Assembly (NCBI RefSeq): GCF_002286735.1
Contig: NZ_NRTA01000022.1
Coordinates: forward strand, 1 to 64,000
Reading direction: 5' to 3'
DNA length: 64,000 bases
Source of the DNA: Leptolyngbya sp. BC1307
Lineage (GTDB): Bacteria; Cyanobacteriota; Cyanobacteriia; Phormidesmidales; Phormidesmidaceae
The notes beneath the pieces are model-generated. The model made no database searches. It saw only the letters and a program-made list of their open reading frames with translations, and was not told where the DNA came from. Within the stretch, counting starts at the first letter, position 1; every line of letters starts with the position of its first letter. The translations under genes were made by a program, and so were the position numbers. Positions 40,830-50,907 of the stretch are shown here, one piece after another.

Positions 40830-42410
40830 CTAGAGCGCGACCGTATAAGCGTCACGAATACCCGGCTCTTTTTTGATCTCGCTCAAAATGCCGTCGGGCA
40901 GCGGATCGTCAATGCTGAGCACCATCACCGCGTCGCCACGAACAATTTTACGACCGACCTGCATACTGGCGATATTGACATTGAAGCTGCCCAGCAGCGA
41001 GCCGATTTTGCCGATAATCCCCGGCATGTCGCGGTGCAGGGTAAAGAGCATGTACTTAGTCGGTGGCACGTTGATAGGAAAGTTGTCCATATCAATGATG
41101 CGGACTTCGCTGCCGCCTAGCAGCACGCCCGTCACCGAATGCTGACCCAGAGAGCCGGTTGCCGACAGGTAGAGCGAGCCGGTGTAGTCTTCAGCGCTGG
41201 TATCACGGGTTTCCACAACGCGAATGCCGCGCTCTTTGGCCTCAATCGAGGCGTTGACGTAGTTGACTCGTTCTTGCAAAGCGTTGGACAGCAGCCCTTT
41301 TAGTGCCGCGATCACAATTGGCTTGGTGTCATTCTGAGCCAGTTCTCCTTGCAATCGGATATCCAGCGCTTCGATGCGACCACCCGCGAGCTGACCGACG
41401 AAGTTGCCCAGCGTTTCAGCCAGCCGCAGATAAGGACGCAGTTTTTCTAAGACATCGGGCCGCAGTCCAGGAATGTTAACCGCTGAGCGGGCCGGTAGAC
41501 CGATGAGGACATCGCGGATTTGTTCGGCGACATCTACTGCAACGTTGACTTGAGCTTCGGCGGTAGAAGCACCCAGGTGAGGGGTTAGGACGATCGCTTT
41601 GCCCTGCGATCGCAAAGCAGATTCTCCCAGTGGCTCTTGCTCATACACATCCAGCGCTGCGCCTGCAATCACACCGTCTGCCAGCGCCTGAGCCAGCGCC
41701 GCTTCGTCAATAATGCCGCCGCGAGCGCAGTTGACAATGCGAGCCGTGGGCTTCATTTTGGCCAGCGCTTCGGCGTTGATCAGATGGGTGGTCTCTGAGG
41801 TTTTGGGAATGTGCAGAGTGATGTAGTCCGATTCGCGCAGCAGCAGGTCCATCTCGACTAGACGACAGCCCAGTTCTTCAGCGCGATCGCTCGAAATAAA
41901 CGGGTCAAAAGCCAGCAGATTCATCCCCATCGCCCGAGCGACCGTAGCGACATGTGAGCCAATTTTGCCCAGGCCAACCACACCCAGCGTTTTTTTATAA
42001 ACTTCTACGCCGGTATAGGCTTTGCGATCCCACTCACCGGCCTTTACCGATTGATTGGCCGCTGGGATGTAGCGCGACATGGAGAGCATCATTGCCAAAG
42101 CATGTTCGGCAGCGGCAATCGTGTTGCCCTCAGGAGAATTGACGACGACAATGCCGCGACGAGTGGCCGCAGTCACATCCACATTGTCTACCCCAACCCC
42201 AGCCCGGCCAATAATTTGGAGCTTTTCACCCGCCTCAATTACCGCCTGAGTGACCTTAGTCCCCGAGCGAATCATCAGAGCATCGTACTCTGGGATGAGC
42301 GCAATCAGCTCCTCTAGAGAAAGCTTGGTTTTGACATCGACACTGGCGACTTGAGAGAGAATATCCAGTCCGGCCTGGTCGATGGGGTCAGAGACGAGTA
42401 CCTTGGGCAT
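40830..42410 (-). CDS. serA: D-3-phosphoglycerate dehydrogenase
   Basis: A 526-residue long-form SerA, the first enzyme of phosphorylated serine synthesis. The Rossmann motif LGVVGLGKIGSHVA, the active-site NCARGGIIDE (Arg), YEQEPL (Glu) and TPHLGASTAEAQ (His) are intact. An intervening domain precedes a C-terminal ACT domain (TLHRDMPGIIGKIGSLLGSFN), which in the family binds serine for feedback. First gene of the minus-strand serA-prmA-orf-HcyBio unit. Confidence 0.95.
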   Translation of the reverse strand: MPKVLVSDPIDQAGLDILSQVASVDVKTKLSLEELIALIPEYDALMIRSGTKVTQAVIEAGEKLQIIGRAGVGVDNVDVTAATRRGIVVVNSPEGNTIAAAEHALAMMLSMSRYIPAANQSVKAGEWDRKAYTGVEVYKKTLGVVGLGKIGSHVATVARAMGMNLLAFDPFISSDRAEELGCRLVEMDLLLRESDYITLHIPKTSETTHLINAEALAKMKPTARIVNCARGGIIDEAALAQALADGVIAGAALDVYEQEPLGESALRSQGKAIVLTPHLGASTAEAQVNVAVDVAEQIRDVLIGLPARSAVNIPGLRPDVLEKLRPYLRLAETLGNFVGQLAGGRIEALDIRLQGELAQNDTKPIVIAALKGLLSNALQERVNYVNASIEAKERGIRVVETRDTSAEDYTGSLYLSATGSLGQHSVTGVLLGGSEVRIIDMDNFPINVPPTKYMLFTLHRDMPGIIGKIGSLLGSFNVNIASMQVGRKIVRGDAVMVLSIDDPLPDGILSEIKKEPGIRDAYTVAL

Positions 42411-42560
42411 GAATTATCGAGAGGGGGAAACTTTAATTTTAAGACTTTGCACAGAGGCACATCTTACTGCAAAGCGGGGAGAGGACGTTATAGGGATGAG
42501 GGCGGAACGAGGAAGGATGAAGGGCGCTCAAATCCGTTTTACTGGCTATTGCCTACTGGT

Positions 42561-43916
42561 TTAGAGCGCTTCTAATGCATTAAAGGCATCGACGATAACC
42601 TGATTAGACATCAAAAAACCTTCGGGATCGCTCAGGCGGATGCGGCTGGTGGGTTTAAACTTCGTTACATTTTGGCCGAACGGAACATCTGCGTCAGGTT
42701 CAACGATGACCCACTGCTGGCGGATGTGAGGAGCGATCGCCTTTTCCAGCGCCTTCAGCCCCACCTCTCCATAGACCTGATTAACGCCTGCCAGAGAAAT
42801 GCCCTGCTTTAGCCGTAGGCCCACCATAATGCTCTCTAGCACACGCTCCGAAAGAGGCAGAACCGGATCTGAAGCCTGGCCTCCCTGCGCGACAAAATCT
42901 GCCACCCACTGCCGATAGGTACGCTGAGTGCGGGGCCGATCAATCCGCTGATGATTGAGATAGCTGGTCGCGCCCATGCCAAAGCCATAGCAGGGCTGAG
43001 CCCGCCAGTAAGTGAGATTGTGCCGCGCCTCGTAGCCGGGTTTGGCATAATTACAAATTTCGTAATGGTCGTAGCCGCTGTCCGTCAGTAGGGTCTGGGC
43101 CGTGCGGTACATCTGAGCAGTGGCCTCATCGCTGGGCAAAGGCGCTTCACCTGGAGAAAAGTAGCGAGCAAAGGCGGTTTGGGGCTCAACGATCAGATCG
43201 TAGTGAGAAAGGTGAGTGGGGTTGAGAGCGATCGCCTGCTCTAAAGACACCTGCCAGTCGTCGTCGGTTTGGTGAGGCAAGCCCGAGATCAGGTCAAAGC
43301 TAAAATTTGCGATCTGAGCCTGCTGCAAAAGTTCGACGGCGTGAAAAATGTCGCCGCGCCGATGAAAGCGTCCGCTAGCGGCTAAAACGTGATCTTGAAA
43401 AGCCTGCACGCCCAGACTGACGCGATTGACGCCAGCCGCCCGATAGCCCTGTAGGTGATCCCGTTCAAAAGTTGCCGGGTCCATCTCCATCGAAATTTCG
43501 GCAGTAGGCGCAATGCCAAAGCGCTGAGCGAGCGCGTGCAAAATTGCCTCTAGCTGCGGCACCGAGAGTAAAGATGGCGTGCCGCCCCCAAAAAAAACGG
43601 TTTTAAGCGCCGCGCCTGCTGCTGGGGTCGCCCGAATTTCTGCAATCAGCGTCTCCACATACTGGGCCATGGTGCCGGAGGTGTCGCCGCGCTTGTGTTG
43701 ACCCACGACAGTCACGGCAAAGTCGCAGTAAAAGCAACGCCGCCGACAAAAGGGAATATGAACGTAAGCCGATGTTGCTGGAGGTGATTTGAACCAATCT
43801 CTAGACCAATCTCTGGCGATGCTGCGAGGGGAGGTTTCTGATAGCAAGATTACAAAAAATGCGATAAAGGGGGCGATCGCGAACCCACACCCTATAATAG
43901 CCGTAATCATAATCAC
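42561..43916 (-). CDS. hemW: HemW-like radical SAM protein
   Basis: A radical SAM protein of the HemN/HemW group. The cluster motif is CxxxCxxC (CRRRCFYC) followed by DF. HemN has a fourth Cys at that point, so this is HemW type, a heme chaperone rather than a coproporphyrinogen dehydrogenase. HNLTYWRAQPCYGFGMGA supports this. The open frame (451 residues) begins with a hydrophobic stretch unlike the family. The true start is probably lower, for example TTG near 43847, because a TATAAT box for the divergent gene sits at about 43893-43898. Its 5' boundary is therefore uncertain. Confidence 0.82.
   Translation of the reverse strand: MIMITAIIGCGFAIAPFIAFFVILLSETSPRSIARDWSRDWFKSPPATSAYVHIPFCRRRCFYCDFAVTVVGQHKRGDTSGTMAQYVETLIAEIRATPAAGAALKTVFFGGGTPSLLSVPQLEAILHALAQRFGIAPTAEISMEMDPATFERDHLQGYRAAGVNRVSLGVQAFQDHVLAASGRFHRRGDIFHAVELLQQAQIANFSFDLISGLPHQTDDDWQVSLEQAIALNPTHLSHYDLIVEPQTAFARYFSPGEAPLPSDEATAQMYRTAQTLLTDSGYDHYEICNYAKPGYEARHNLTYWRAQPCYGFGMGATSYLNHQRIDRPRTQRTYRQWVADFVAQGGQASDPVLPLSERVLESIMVGLRLKQGISLAGVNQVYGEVGLKALEKAIAPHIRQQWVIVEPDADVPFGQNVTKFKPTSRIRLSDPEGFLMSNQVIVDAFNALEAL
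43893..43898 (+). promoter_or_regulatory. Possible -10 box for the PIN/TRAM gene
   Basis: A perfect TATAAT about 75 bases before the PIN/TRAM start, in the overlapping upstream part of the hemW frame. No good -35 match is seen at the usual distance. Confidence 0.4.
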
Positions 43917-43971
43917 ATCAATGCTTTAGTGCTGGTGCCCCATCACCGCTCGCAGGCCCTATCCCCCGCTT

Positions 43972-45057
43972 ATGCTCGACGCACTTATCATTCTTTCATT
44001 CGTCTTAACCGGGGCAGGCATCGGCTTTTTTAGCGTCGATTTCTTACCCGACTCTGCCCTACAGCAGGTGACCAATATCAAAGGCTTGGAGGCCGTGACC
44101 GGCGGCTTTGGGGCACTAGTCGGCATCGGCACGGGCCTGCTTGTACAAACCAGCTACCGGCGGCTAGAGCGGCAGATTCAAGACATGCCGCCCGATTTAC
44201 TCCTCTCCCGAGCGGTCGGGCTAGTAATCGGTCTGCTGATTGCCAACTTAATGCTCGCACCTCTATTTTTACTGCCGATTCCTGAGAAATTTGGCTTTAT
44301 TAAGCCGATAACGGCAGTGATGGGTAGTCTGCTGTTTGCCGTGTCGGGCATGAGCCTGGCTGAAACCAACGGGCGGGCTTTGCTCAGGCTGATCAATCCC
44401 AACAGCTATGAGACCATGCTGATCTCTGAAGGGACGCTCAAGCCTGCTAAAACTAAGGTGCTCGACACGAGCTGCATTATTGATGGCCGAATTGAAGATC
44501 TGCTGGAGACCGGCTTTATCGAAGGGCAACTGTTATTGCCGCAATTTGTGCTGCAAGAGCTACAGCGCGTAGCCGACTCTTCTAGTGACCAAAAACGAGC
44601 GCGAGGGCGCAGAGGGCTGGACATTCTCAATCGTATTCGTCAGGACTATCCTGACCGGGTGGTCATTGACCCGGCCGACTACGACAATATCAGCGCCGTC
44701 GATGCCAAGCTAGTCAAGCTTGCCCAGGAAATGAACGCCCAGCTGCTCACGACCGATTACAACCTCAACAAAGTCGCCAGCGTGCAGCAGGTCAGCGTCT
44801 TGAATATTAACGACTTAGCCAAAGCCATTCGCCCCAACTACCTGCCCGGCGACGACATTGCCATTAGAGTCCTCAAAGAAGGCAAAGAACCCTCTCAGGG
44901 CGTGGGCTATCTCAATGATGGCACGATGGTCGTGGTCGAAGAAGGGCAAGACTTCATCGGCGATGAGCTAGTCGTGGTGGTGACCGGCGCACTGCAAACA
45001 TCAGCAGGCAGAATGATCTTCGCTCGGCCAGATCGTTCGGCGTTGGCCTCTTCTTAG
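43972..45057 (+). CDS. Membrane-anchored PIN/TRAM domain protein (YacL family)
   Basis: A 361-residue protein of the YacL group. Four hydrophobic spans (about 3-22, 43-62, 82-103 and 111-128) precede a PIN nuclease domain starting TKVLDTSCIIDGRI (first Asp of the PIN triad) and including LTTDYNLNKVA. A TRAM domain ends the protein (EPSQGVGYLNDGTMVVVEEGQDFIG), predicted to bind RNA. The role is probably RNA processing at the membrane; the family is widespread but poorly defined. Divergent from hemW. Confidence 0.88.
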   Translation: MLDALIILSFVLTGAGIGFFSVDFLPDSALQQVTNIKGLEAVTGGFGALVGIGTGLLVQTSYRRLERQIQDMPPDLLLSRAVGLVIGLLIANLMLAPLFLLPIPEKFGFIKPITAVMGSLLFAVSGMSLAETNGRALLRLINPNSYETMLISEGTLKPAKTKVLDTSCIIDGRIEDLLETGFIEGQLLLPQFVLQELQRVADSSSDQKRARGRRGLDILNRIRQDYPDRVVIDPADYDNISAVDAKLVKLAQEMNAQLLTTDYNLNKVASVQQVSVLNINDLAKAIRPNYLPGDDIAIRVLKEGKEPSQGVGYLNDGTMVVVEEGQDFIGDELVVVVTGALQTSAGRMIFARPDRSALASS

Positions 45058-45367
45058 GTTGCTTTGGTCTTTCTAGAAAAGCCCCATTGATTTGTTGCAT
45101 ACGCTGCACTACGCAGGGACAGCGCCGTGAAGCGTGGTTGTGAATAGGCCGTGAGTCTGTTGCGCAGGCAGCTACGCAGCTAGTAGTGTCTTGATTGGAA
45201 AATGACCGAGGGCTGAGCGCAGTCGAAGCCCGGCTGGGTTGTGGCTTCGGCTACGCTCAGCAAGCGGAATGTGTCAGTACCCGAGCCCTGAGCGTAGTCG
45301 AAGGGCAGTTTACTTGACAGCAAGCCTCTTATCTTTCGCGCAAGTCCTTAACTGAGCCCCACAAACC
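45058..45367. repeat. Intergenic REP-like palindromes
   Basis: This 310-base gap contains three copies of a GAGCG(T/C)AGTCGAAG-type palindrome: 45210-45231 (GGGCT/AGCCC ends), 45243-45260 in reverse orientation, and 45285-45306 (GCCCT/AGGGC ends). Each can form a small hairpin. No ORF is called here. Confidence 0.75.
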
Positions 45368-45667
45368 TTACACCAGTGCTTCTTCTTGATGCGTTTGAAT
45401 AGTGCAGTCGGAAGTGGGGTAGGCCACGCAGGTGAGCACGAAGCCTTCTTCGATTTGGTCTTCTTCTAAAAAGACCTGATCGGACTGATCGACGGTGCCG
45501 GAGACCATTTTGCCGGTGCAGCTAGAGCAAGAGCCCGCACGGCAGGAGGCGGGCAAGTCGATACCGGCTTCTTCAGCGGCTTCGATGATGTACATGTCAT
45601 CAGCACATTCAATCGTTTCGTTGATGCCTTCGTCTTCGTTGATGAGTGTGACTTTGTAAGTCGCCAT
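45368..45667 (-). CDS. petF: Plant-type [2Fe-2S] ferredoxin
   Basis: A 99-residue plant-type ferredoxin carrying electrons from photosystem I or to ferredoxin-dependent enzymes. The four cluster cysteines are C42, C47, C50 and C80 in the Cys-X4-Cys-X2-Cys ... Cys pattern ([15 protein letters not shown]). Acidic surface residues abound, as expected. Whether it is the main photosynthetic ferredoxin or a minor one cannot be told. RBS GAGGG is visible just upstream. Confidence 0.92.
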   Translation of the reverse strand: MATYKVTLINEDEGINETIECADDMYIIEAAEEAGIDLPASCRAGSCSSCTGKMVSGTVDQSDQVFLEEDQIEEGFVLTCVAYPTSDCTIQTHQEEALV

Positions 45668-45853
45668 GGGAAACCCTCTGAATAGATATTGATGCGCATT
45701 AACTACTTAAACAATAGTTAAGCTTTCATCACAATACACCGCAGGCTGCGACGCCGGAATAGGCATAAAGGTAGGGACTGACAACGGTGCTTTCCATAGC
45801 GCGATAAGATAGATAGCTGTTTCTCATCGCTGCGATCGCCCTCAGCCGCCCCT

Positions 45854-48178
45854 ATGTCTTCCCCCGCTTGCTCGCCTGAAGAAATCGCCTCAGAAGGGCT
45901 AAAACCCGACGAGTACGCAGAAATTGTCCGGCGCTTGGGCCGTCACCCCAACCGGGCTGAGCTAGGCATGTTCGGCGTGATGTGGTCAGAGCACTGCTGC
46001 TATAAGAACTCAAGGTCGCTGCTGAGTCAGTTTCCGACTGAGGGCGATCGCATCTTAGTCGGCCCCGGCGAAAACGCAGGCGTGATCGATGTCGGCAACG
46101 GCATGCAGGTCGCTTTTAAGATCGAATCTCACAATCATCCGTCTGCAATTGAACCTTTTCAGGGCGCAGCGACCGGCGTAGGCGGCATTTTGCGAGACAT
46201 TTTCACCATGGGCGCAAGACCGATTGCCGCGCTGAATTCTCTGCGCTTTGGCAATTTGGACAGTGCTCGCACCCGGCAAATTTTTACGGGCGTGGTCTCA
46301 GGGATTGCGCACTATGGCAACTGCTTTGGGGTGCCCACCGTCGGCGGCGAAGTCTCCTTCGATGAGGCTTACAGCGGCAATCCGCTGGTGAATGCGATGG
46401 CCATCGGCCTGATGGAAATCCCAGAGATTATGAAATCTGGCGCGGTGGGTATCGGCAACCCGGTGCTGTACGTTGGCTCCACGACCGGGCGCGACGGCAT
46501 GGGCGGGGCCAGCTTTGCCAGCGCTGAGCTGAGCGATGAATCCGAGGCGAATCGACCGGCTGTGCAAGTGGGCGATCCGTTTTTAGAAAAGTCTCTGGTC
46601 GAGGCTTGTTTAGAAGCGTTCAAAACAGGCGGTGTGGCAGCGGCGCAGGATATGGGCGCAGCGGGCATTACCTGCTCTACAGCAGAGATGGCGGCAAATG
46701 GCGGCGTCGGCATTGAGCTAGATCTTGACCTGATTCCTGCACGCGAACCGGGGATGGTGCCCTACGAGTATCTGCTTTCAGAATCTCAGGAGAGAATGCT
46801 GTTTGTTGCTCATGCGGGCCGCGAGCAGGAACTGATTGAAATTTTTCATCGCTGGGGTCTGCAAGCGGTGGTCGCAGGTTCGGTGATTGAAGAACCTATC
46901 GTGCGAATTTTGTTTGAAGGGAGCGTGGCGGCGGAGATACCGGCGAAAGCGCTGTCGGACAATACGCCGATTTACAAGCGGGAGCTGATGAAGGAGCCGC
47001 CTGAGTACGCGCAGAAGGCTTGGGCCTGGCAGGAGAGCGATTTGCCTGAGGCGACGATTGCCGGCATTGACGGTAAATCCTGGAAACAGATTTTGCTGAA
47101 CTTGCTTAGCTCGCCGACAATTGCCTCTAAGCAGTGGGTATACCGCCAGTATGACCACCAGGTGCAAAACAATACGGTGACCATGCCAGGTGGGGCAGAT
47201 GCGGCGGTAATCCGGCTCCGCTCTCAAATCACCCCAGATCCCAAAGCCAATGCGGGCCTCGCCGCTACCGTGGACTGCAACGCCCGCTACGTATACCTCA
47301 ACCCCTACGAAGGAGCCTTAGCCGCCGTCGCCGAAGCCGCCCGCAACCTGAGCTGTGTTGGCGCAGAGCCCGTGGCCGTCACCGACAACCTCAACTTTGG
47401 CAGTCCCGAAAAGCCGGTGGGCTACTGGCAGCTTGCCGAAGCTTGCCGGGGACTGGCGGAGGGCTGTCGCGGTTTCTCTACACCTGTGACGGGCGGAAAC
47501 GTATCGCTCTATAACGAAACCTTAGATAGCAATGGCAAGCCGCAGCCGATCTACCCCACGCCTGTAGTCGGTATGGTGGGCCTGATTGACGATTTGACGA
47601 AGGTTTGTGGGCAGGGATGGCAGGCTGAGGGCGATCTGATTTACTTGCTGGGCTTGGGCGCAGAGAGGACGGGCGACAGCAACGTCACGCTCGGCGGATC
47701 TGAATATCTCAAGGTCATTCACCAAACCGTGGCGGGACAGCCGCCCAAAGTTGATATCGAACTGGAACTGAAGGTGCAGGCCGCCTGTCGTTATGGCATT
47801 CGTCAGGGGTGGATTCATTCGGCGCATGACTGCGCGGAAGGGGGACTGGCGATCGCCCTCGCTGAGTCCTGCATCAGCGGCCAAAAAGGGGCAACCATCA
47901 CCCTGCCTAACTCTCGACTTCGACGAGACACATTACTCTTTAGCGAGGGCGGTGCCCGCATTTTAGTCACCGTTTCCCCCCAGTATCAGGCTGCCTGGGA
48001 GAGTTACTGTCAGACGCACCTGCCTGACCTGCAGCAGATCGGTAGCGTAAGAGCAGCATCCGCGCCCCTGACTATTCAAAAAGGGGACAGTGAGACCTTG
48101 ATTTCGCTGGCAGTTGCCGACTTAGACGACGCTTGGAGCCACGCGATTGAGAGAGCCCTAGCCAAAAGCAGCTCGTAA
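45854..48178 (+). CDS. purL: Phosphoribosylformylglycinamidine synthase subunit PurL
   Basis: A 774-residue small-type PurL, the ATP-dependent amidotransfer subunit of purine synthesis (FGAR to FGAM), acting with PurQ and PurS, which are not in the window. The opening [36 protein letters not shown] and the central [19 protein letters not shown] are typical. purF follows on the same strand, 330 bases on, so the two may be transcribed together or in sequence. Confidence 0.96.
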   Translation: MSSPACSPEEIASEGLKPDEYAEIVRRLGRHPNRAELGMFGVMWSEHCCYKNSRSLLSQFPTEGDRILVGPGENAGVIDVGNGMQVAFKIESHNHPSAIEPFQGAATGVGGILRDIFTMGARPIAALNSLRFGNLDSARTRQIFTGVVSGIAHYGNCFGVPTVGGEVSFDEAYSGNPLVNAMAIGLMEIPEIMKSGAVGIGNPVLYVGSTTGRDGMGGASFASAELSDESEANRPAVQVGDPFLEKSLVEACLEAFKTGGVAAAQDMGAAGITCSTAEMAANGGVGIELDLDLIPAREPGMVPYEYLLSESQERMLFVAHAGREQELIEIFHRWGLQAVVAGSVIEEPIVRILFEGSVAAEIPAKALSDNTPIYKRELMKEPPEYAQKAWAWQESDLPEATIAGIDGKSWKQILLNLLSSPTIASKQWVYRQYDHQVQNNTVTMPGGADAAVIRLRSQITPDPKANAGLAATVDCNARYVYLNPYEGALAAVAEAARNLSCVGAEPVAVTDNLNFGSPEKPVGYWQLAEACRGLAEGCRGFSTPVTGGNVSLYNETLDSNGKPQPIYPTPVVGMVGLIDDLTKVCGQGWQAEGDLIYLLGLGAERTGDSNVTLGGSEYLKVIHQTVAGQPPKVDIELELKVQAACRYGIRQGWIHSAHDCAEGGLAIALAESCISGQKGATITLPNSRLRRDTLLFSEGGARILVTVSPQYQAAWESYCQTHLPDLQQIGSVRAASAPLTIQKGDSETLISLAVADLDDAWSHAIERALAKSSS

Positions 48179-48508
48179 ATAACAGGTTCAGTAGAGCGTA
48201 AACCCGGCCCTGAGACAACCGTGAAAACAGTCTTCAAAAAGCAAATCTGCACAGGGCAGATCTACACACTGCAGATCTGCCCGGCCATCGCGGCAGGGAA
48301 TGATAGGATCTGAGCGTCAGTTTAACAAAACATTAAATTAAGCTAAACCCGCCGTAACTTAGCCTTTCTCTGTCATTAATTTTATCTGAGCGGTTTCCAG
48401 CCGTTTAAAGGCGGTCTTCTTTGTTAGAAGAGTAGTAGTAGATAAATTAACCGATACTCAGTTTTCGTTGGTTTCGTTCGTTGGTTTCGTTGGAGTTTCA
48501 ACCCGAGC
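48179..48508. other. Intergenic region between purL and purF
   Basis: A 330-base gap. At 48254-48282 a perfect inverted repeat (GGGCAGATCT / AGATCTGCCC, 9-base loop) forms a strong hairpin without a T run. At 48464-48489 a 13-bp unit TTCGTTGGTTTCG is tandemly duplicated, ending 20 bases before the purF ATG. No gene is seen. Confidence 0.7.
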
Positions 48509-50023
48509 ATGTCCCAGTTCCCTGATCCTGCTGTCAATCTTGAGCGCCCCACTCTAGCGGAACGACCCGATAAACCAGAGGAAGCCTGCGGCGTATTCGG
48601 CGTTTATGCCCCCGCCGAAGCAGTCGCGACACTCACCTACTTCGGCCTATATGCGCTGCAGCACAGAGGGCAAGAATCAGCAGGCATTGCCGCTTTTGAC
48701 CAGGGCCAGGTACATCAGCATAAGGGCATGGGTCTGGTCTCGCAAGTCTTCACTGACGATGTACTCAAAGAGATTCCGGGGCAGTGGGCAGTCGGCCACA
48801 CGCGCTATTCAACAACGGGATCTAGCCACGCGGCCAATGCGCAACCAGCCGTCTTAGAATCGCGGCTCGGTAAGCTGGCGCTGGCGCACAATGGCAATAT
48901 CGTTAACGTCAACAGCCTAAGACAGGACCTGCTGAAGCGCGACTACAACTTGGTCACGACTTCCGATTCGGAGCTGATTGCGATCGCCCTGATGGAAGCA
49001 GTCAACGACGGCAAAGATTGGATTGAGGGCGCGATCGCTGCTTTCAAACGTTGCGAAGGCGCTTTTAGTCTGGTGATTGGCACATCTGCTGGCATTATCG
49101 CTGCCCGCGACCCGCACGGTATTCGGCCATTGGTGCTGGGCTACATGGGGAGTCAGGAGCCAGAAGCGCAGGAGAAGGGCTATGGCCCTGGTAATTTTGT
49201 CGTAGCTTCAGAGACTTGCGGGCTTGATATTGTCGGCGCGACCTACCTGCGTGATGTGGCCCCCGGCGAGCTGATCTGGATTGACAGTACCGGCATCAAG
49301 TCGGTGCAGTGGGCGCATGCCGAGCGCAAGCTGTGCGTCTTTGAAATGATTTACTTTGCCCGGCCCGACAGCCAGTTTCACGGCGAGAGCCTGTATAGCT
49401 ACCGCAAGCGCATTGGCCAGAGGCTAGCGCAGGAGTCGCCCGCCGATGTCGATCTGGTGATGGCCGTCCCGGATTCGGGCGTACCCGCCGCCATTGGCTA
49501 CTCAGAAGCTTCCGGCATTCCCTACGCCGAGGGCCTGATCAAAAACCGCTATGTTGGCCGCACCTTCATTCAGCCCACCCAAGCCATGCGAGAAGCCGGC
49601 ATTCGCATGAAGCTCAACCCCATGCGCGACGTGCTAGAAGGCAAGCGTATTTTAATCGTAGACGACTCGATTGTGCGCGGCACTACCAGTCGCAAGCTGA
49701 TTAAAATGCTGCGCGATGCCGGGGCGACAGAAGTGCATATGCGCATTTCTTCGCCGCCAGTGACCCATCCCTGCTTTTACGGCATTGATACCGACAATCA
49801 AGATCAGCTGATTGCCGCGACCAAGTCAGTAAAAGAGATTGAAGCGCAGCTAGGCGCGGATTCTCTGGCATACCTGAGTTGGGAAGGCATGTTAGAAGCC
49901 ACCGCAGTCGATGTCAACAGCTTTTGCTCCGCTTGCTTTACCGGTAACTACCCGATTGATATTCCTACTCAGGTGAAAAGCGCCAAGCTTTTGTTGGAGA
50001 AGGTTCCGGCGGAGGTTGGGTGA
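48509..50023 (+). CDS. purF: Amidophosphoribosyltransferase
   Basis: A 504-residue PurF, first committed step of purine synthesis (PRPP plus glutamine to phosphoribosylamine). The nucleophile Cys follows a propeptide, in EEACGVFGVYAP at about residues 26-37, with ALQHRGQESAGIA and the PRPP loop RILIVDDSIVRGTTSR. The Cys requires cleavage of the first about 27 residues, as in other PurF enzymes with a propeptide. C-terminal SFCSACFTGNYP contributes to the Fe-S type ligands. Confidence 0.96.
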   Translation: MSQFPDPAVNLERPTLAERPDKPEEACGVFGVYAPAEAVATLTYFGLYALQHRGQESAGIAAFDQGQVHQHKGMGLVSQVFTDDVLKEIPGQWAVGHTRYSTTGSSHAANAQPAVLESRLGKLALAHNGNIVNVNSLRQDLLKRDYNLVTTSDSELIAIALMEAVNDGKDWIEGAIAAFKRCEGAFSLVIGTSAGIIAARDPHGIRPLVLGYMGSQEPEAQEKGYGPGNFVVASETCGLDIVGATYLRDVAPGELIWIDSTGIKSVQWAHAERKLCVFEMIYFARPDSQFHGESLYSYRKRIGQRLAQESPADVDLVMAVPDSGVPAAIGYSEASGIPYAEGLIKNRYVGRTFIQPTQAMREAGIRMKLNPMRDVLEGKRILIVDDSIVRGTTSRKLIKMLRDAGATEVHMRISSPPVTHPCFYGIDTDNQDQLIAATKSVKEIEAQLGADSLAYLSWEGMLEATAVDVNSFCSACFTGNYPIDIPTQVKSAKLLLEKVPAEVG

Positions 50024-50039
50024 GGGCTGGCTTGGGATG

Positions 50040-50085
50040 GGAGGCAGGAGGCAGGAGACAGAAAACAGGAGACAGAAAACAGGAG
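50040..50085 (+). repeat. Purine-rich short tandem repeat
   Basis: GGCAGGAGGCAGGAGACAGAAAACAGGAG-type units between purF and its terminator. It resembles the array inside the STAND gene at 25735-25780 and the one at 53836-53879. Confidence 0.75.
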
Positions 50086-50113
50086 TACAGTTAGTTACGA
50101 TCTTTGGCTTCTG

Positions 50114-50150
50114 AAAAATTGCCTTCTGACTGTTCGCTCAGGCAATTTTT
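50114..50150. terminator. Bidirectional terminator between purF and a converging gene
   Basis: A perfect 11-bp stem AAAAATTGCCT / AGGCAATTTTT around a 15-base loop. A runs on one side and T runs on the other let it work for both strands. The next gene ends at 50186 on the minus strand. Confidence 0.85.
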
Positions 50151-50185
50151 CCTAGCTGCAGCTATTACTCTTTCGAGACGGCTGT

Positions 50186-50650
50186 TCAGGCGTTCAGCAG
50201 ACGGCTGAACAAGTTGCTCATTGACTGCTTTACCTGCTGCCGCCGCCGCCAGTTTTCAAAATCTTTTTGGTACTTGAAGCCCGACGACTGATAGGCTTTC
50301 CAGCCGTGCAGTGCCAGAACAATTCCCCAGGTTAATGCCACAAAAGCCGCGATTCCGTAGCCGCCTGCGAGCAAATTGAGCAGGAGCAAAAAGCCGTTAA
50401 AGATGCCGTAGCGAATCAGGTGATGCTGGAACTTTTGACGACGCTCCTGGTTGAACAGCATCTGCTGAGTCGATTCGCTCTTTAGGGCAATCCACTCGCG
50501 CTCGGCTGTCCAGAGGGTCTCGGGGGCGATGTTGAGTTCGGAAGCAATTTCAGCAAGCTGCAGGCGGGTGAGTTCGCCAGATTCGGTTTCTTTGGCGATC
50601 GCAATCTGCAAAATCTGCTGAGCGTCCTCGCTAGCGTATAGGTCGGCCAT
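50186..50650 (-). CDS. 2TM domain protein
   Basis: A 154-residue protein. The N-terminal 75 residues resemble a small helical domain (SEDAQQILQIAIAKE, LQLAEIASELNI) common in cyanobacterial 2TM proteins. Two membrane spans at about 80-98 and 99-117 follow, then a basic tail (FENWRRRQQVKQ). Function unknown. Confidence 0.72.
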   Translation of the reverse strand: MADLYASEDAQQILQIAIAKETESGELTRLQLAEIASELNIAPETLWTAEREWIALKSESTQQMLFNQERRQKFQHHLIRYGIFNGFLLLLNLLAGGYGIAAFVALTWGIVLALHGWKAYQSSGFKYQKDFENWRRRQQVKQSMSNLFSRLLNA

Positions 50651-50907
50651 GGCGGGTTCGGGCTAAAGGTGGGTAAAAGGGGCAGTTCCCTCTATTTTAT
50701 AGACAATTTTTCTGGCGATGCGTAGTGAGGAAAACCAGATCGCAACTTAACGACATCTTTTGCTACTCATTCGCAGCGACAAAATTTGATGCTAGCTCAG
50801 CTCACCGGGAGAACTCTGGGGGAACTCTAAGCGCAACGTGAAGCTCGTCACATCATCTTGCGAAGCTTCACCTGTTTCTACACTCGCATCTACACCAGGA
50901 AATTTTC

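Noticed and set aside
46778-47227. 149-codon minus-strand frame inside purL
   Set aside because: Arg/His-rich shadow of a strongly conserved gene.
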